Position numbers and translations under genes: made by a program | Shown here: one piece after another, positions 6,223 to 7,875 of the stretch | How positions within the stretch are numbered: the first letter of the stretch is position 1 | How the letters are laid out: every line of letters starts with the position of its first letter | NCBI GenBank assembly: GCA_019420425.1 | Contig: JAHZHG010000115.1 | Location: 1-7,875, forward strand | Direction of reading: 5' to 3' | DNA length: 7,875 nt | Origin: Clostridiales bacterium | Lineage (GTDB): Bacteria; Bacillota; Clostridia; Lachnospirales; Lachnospiraceae | Notes under the pieces: generated by a model | What the model was told of the DNA's origin: nothing | The model's input: only the letters and a program-made list of their open reading frames with translations | The model's database searches: none

Positions 6223-7397
6223 AAAGAAACGAGTTAAAGAAACGGCTTCTGGCCCTGGCCCTGGCCGGAGCAATGTGCGCCGGTCTGCCGGGGACAGGCA
6301 TGATTGCCCTGGCGGAGGAAAACGCGACCGAAGCAGCTGATGCACAGAGCGCCGAGCTGGGAATTAAATATGCCGACCTGCTTAAGATCGACTACATGGA
6401 CAACGACGTAAAGCTGATTACCGATGCGGACGGTAATGAAAAGCTGCTGGTTCCCAGGGACGCGGAAATCCCCGAGGGCTATGAGGATAAAGAAGTGCTG
6501 CGCACCCCCATCGAGCACGCAATGTTCGGCTCCACCACCCACGTGGGCCTGTTAAGCGCACTGGAGGATGACTCTCTGTACGATTCCATCGCAGCCGTAA
6601 CCACAGAGCTGGAATACTGGACGGTTCCCGAGGTAATCGAACGCATGGAAAGCGGCCAGATCACCTACATTGCCCAGGATCACTGGACTGCCGGCAACAT
6701 GGAGGACATCACCACAGTTAATCCGGACGTAGTGTTAATCAGCGGCGGCGATGAAGCAGCCGTACAGCTCAGCGCACAGCTGGACGAGGTAAACATCCCG
6801 TACATCATCGTATCCGAGTGGATGGAGACAACCAGCGAGGGCAAGCTGGAATGGATGAAGCTCTTCGGCGCCCTCTACAACGAGGATCAGCAGGCAACAG
6901 ACATTTTTGAAAGAAAGCTGGCCAGAGTAGCAGAGCTGAAGGAAGAAGCCGCAGCTATTCCGGATGAGGACAAACCGGTGGTGGCTCTCGGCATGATCTA
7001 CGACGGCATCGTATACACCCAGGGCGGAGATTCTCCCACAGCCAAGGAAATCGAGGATGCCGGCGGCGTTTATGCGCTGAAGGATCTCGAGGGCGAGGGC
7101 AGCGTACAGATCGGTATGGAAGAATTCGTAGACAAGGCAAAAGATGCAGACATCCTGATCTACTCCTCCCAGATCAGCTATACGCCGGATAAGGCGTACG
7201 TAGAGGATCTGGAGCCGCTGATTACAGAATTCAAGGCATACCAGAACGATACCATGTATGTATATTCAGCAGATTACTATATGTGCAGCGCGGCCGTAGA
7301 TGAAAAATTTGAAGACTTAGTAGCCATTATCCATCCGGAAATGATGGAAGGGTATGAGCTGCTTCATGCGGTAAAGCTGCCGGATGTTGCGGAATAA
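6219..7397 (+). CDS. btuF: ABC transporter substrate-binding protein (BtuF/FecB-like), corrinoid uptake
   Basis: A 392-residue exported binding protein. The N-terminus is a classical signal peptide: basic MKRNELKKR, then a hydrophobic core (LLALALAGAMCAGLPG), and a likely signal peptidase I site after MIALA (residue 32). The mature part has the two-lobed FecB/BtuF (PF01497) layout: a first lobe including TTVNPDVVLISGG and IPYIIVSEW, a linking helix around residues 225-245, and a second lobe with KPVVALGMIYDGIVYTQGG, DAGGVYAL and DADILIYSSQ. It would hand the ligand to the permease and ATPase encoded upstream, completing a BtuFCD set. Start 6219 has AAGGAGGA (6205-6212) ahead of it and overlaps the radical SAM stop (ATGA). 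The single early cysteine (C20) is preceded by Gly-Ala-Met and does not make a good lipobox, which is unusual for a Gram-positive binding protein. The ligand is inferred from the operon; haem or siderophore cannot be excluded from this sequence. Confidence 0.9.
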   Translation: MKRNELKKRLLALALAGAMCAGLPGTGMIALAEENATEAADAQSAELGIKYADLLKIDYMDNDVKLITDADGNEKLLVPRDAEIPEGYEDKEVLRTPIEHAMFGSTTHVGLLSALEDDSLYDSIAAVTTELEYWTVPEVIERMESGQITYIAQDHWTAGNMEDITTVNPDVVLISGGDEAAVQLSAQLDEVNIPYIIVSEWMETTSEGKLEWMKLFGALYNEDQQATDIFERKLARVAELKEEAAAIPDEDKPVVALGMIYDGIVYTQGGDSPTAKEIEDAGGVYALKDLEGEGSVQIGMEEFVDKAKDADILIYSSQISYTPDKAYVEDLEPLITEFKAYQNDTMYVYSADYYMCSAAVDEKFEDLVAIIHPEMMEGYELLHAVKLPDVAE

Positions 7398-7408
7398 ATA
7401 GAAGGGTA

Positions 7409-7428
7409 GGGGCGCTTATCAGCGCCCC
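7409..7428 (+). terminator. GC-rich hairpin closing the operon
   Basis: GGGGCGCT (7409-7416) pairs perfectly with AGCGCCCC (7421-7428) around the 4-nt loop TATC, beginning 12 bases after the last stop codon. The following bases are GGGTTTAATA and lack a clean T-run; a T-rich stretch comes only at 7445-7451. It is probably the operon's terminator or a 3'-end stabilising hairpin, with lower certainty than the leader terminators. Confidence 0.6.
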
Positions 7429-7470
7429 GGGTTTAATAGAGTATATTTTTTACATAGTGGATACCCGGAC

Positions 7471-7650
7471 GCAGCCAGGGGTGGGCAGTATCCATCCGTC
7501 ACTGGGGCAACGCTCCGGCAAACTAGCCGCTAACTGCGACTAAGACGCTCGGGAACGCCCTCGCGCCTAAGTCTCCGTAAGCGTCGGATTTCGCCTTCGC
7601 TAAAACCGCCCCTTGAAGGCTCCTCCTGGATACTGCCCACCCCTGGCTGC
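7471..7650. repeat. 180-bp element bounded by 24-bp perfect inverted repeats
   Basis: Bases 7471-7494 are the exact reverse complement of 7627-7650 (24 of 24). The arrangement resembles a small non-autonomous palindromic element or the base of a large structured RNA. No duplication of flanking bases (target site) is visible at the ends. The interior contains another hairpin, 7538-7553 with 7558-7573 (13 of 16 pairs), and most of the left arm of a second, longer inverted repeat. No convincing gene lies inside. Confidence 0.7.
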
Positions 7651-7875
7651 TGTTCTTCTCATGCGGTAGAATCTCTGCCTCTACTGTACGGCTATTCGGC
7701 AAAACGTAGTGGTCGAATTTGCCTACAGAAAAGCCTGGAAACTTCCTCAATCACCCTTCCGGCTTCGACGCACAGCCGCTATGGCAAGAAGGTTGTCCAG
7801 GAGGAGCCTTCAGGGGCGGTTTTAGCGTAGGTGAAATCCGACGCTTACGGAAACTTAGGCGCGAAGGCTTTCCTG
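7550..7875. repeat. Long (~80-bp) inverted repeat, cut by the window end
   Basis: Bases 7550-7630 match the reverse complement of 7796-7875 with about six mismatches and one single-base gap. The spacer (7631-7795) contains smaller hairpins such as 7666-7670 with 7680-7684 and 7698-7703 with 7718-7723. The right arm runs to the last base, so the repeat probably continues outside. The left arm shares four bases (7627-7630) with the 24-bp inverted repeat, so the two long stems compete. A simple reading is two inverted copies of one intergenic repeat family. I see no real gene in 7398-7875. Confidence 0.75.

Noticed and set aside
7523..7750. A 75-residue minus-strand open frame after the operon
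   Set aside because: It lies entirely within the inverted-repeat region, follows the repeat's composition and has no recognisable domain or convincing ribosome binding site. It is probably a repeat-derived spurious frame.
7450..7875. CRISPR array or integron-type repeats
   Set aside because: The repeats are two pairs of long inverted arms, not short direct repeats with regular spacers, and no cas or integrase gene is in view.

Overview
The window looks like a chromosomal segment of an anaerobic, gut-type Firmicute, most likely Lachnospiraceae or a close clostridial relative. This rests on strong AGGAGG-type ribosome binding sites, moderately high GC with GC-ending codons, clostridial-style protein sequences, and intergenic hairpin repeats of the kind common in that family. 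It is an inference from the sequence, not a database match.

Layout. Bases 1-244 hold only the C-terminal remnant of an Rpn/PD-(D/E)XK 'transposase'-type protein. A consensus sigma-A promoter with an extended -10 (252-278) follows. It drives a cobalamin riboswitch (about 294-461) whose expression platform carries two successive intrinsic-terminator hairpins (447-525 and 564-606). A leader with four consecutive hairpins (623-717) leads into a tight six-gene operon on the + strand (761-7397). The genes are: a ChlI/BchI-type AAA+ chelatase ATPase; a BtuC-like FecCD permease; a BtuD-like ABC ATPase with an extra C-terminal domain; a CbiZ adenosylcobinamide amidohydrolase with an extra C-terminal domain; a radical SAM/SPASM enzyme of unknown function; and a BtuF/FecB-like substrate-binding protein. 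Gaps in the operon shrink from 27 nt to 10 nt and then to stop/start overlaps (1, 4 and 4 nt), so translation is probably coupled. A GC-rich hairpin (7409-7428) closes it. The last ~400 bases are non-coding and consist of nested long inverted repeats, cut by the window edge.

How it works together. The riboswitch, BtuFCD-type importer and CbiZ together indicate corrinoid salvage. The binding protein captures a corrinoid, the permease/ATPase pair imports it, and CbiZ removes the lower-loop/aminopropanol side so that the corrin ring can be rebuilt as the cell's preferred cobamide. The two genes without an obvious place in that scheme are the lone chelatase motor, with no CobN/ChlH or ChlD partner in the window, and the SPASM radical SAM enzyme. 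Their tight co-transcription with the salvage genes is the best candidate here for an undescribed function, such as corrinoid/tetrapyrrole metal handling or chemical remodelling. The sequence alone does not show which.
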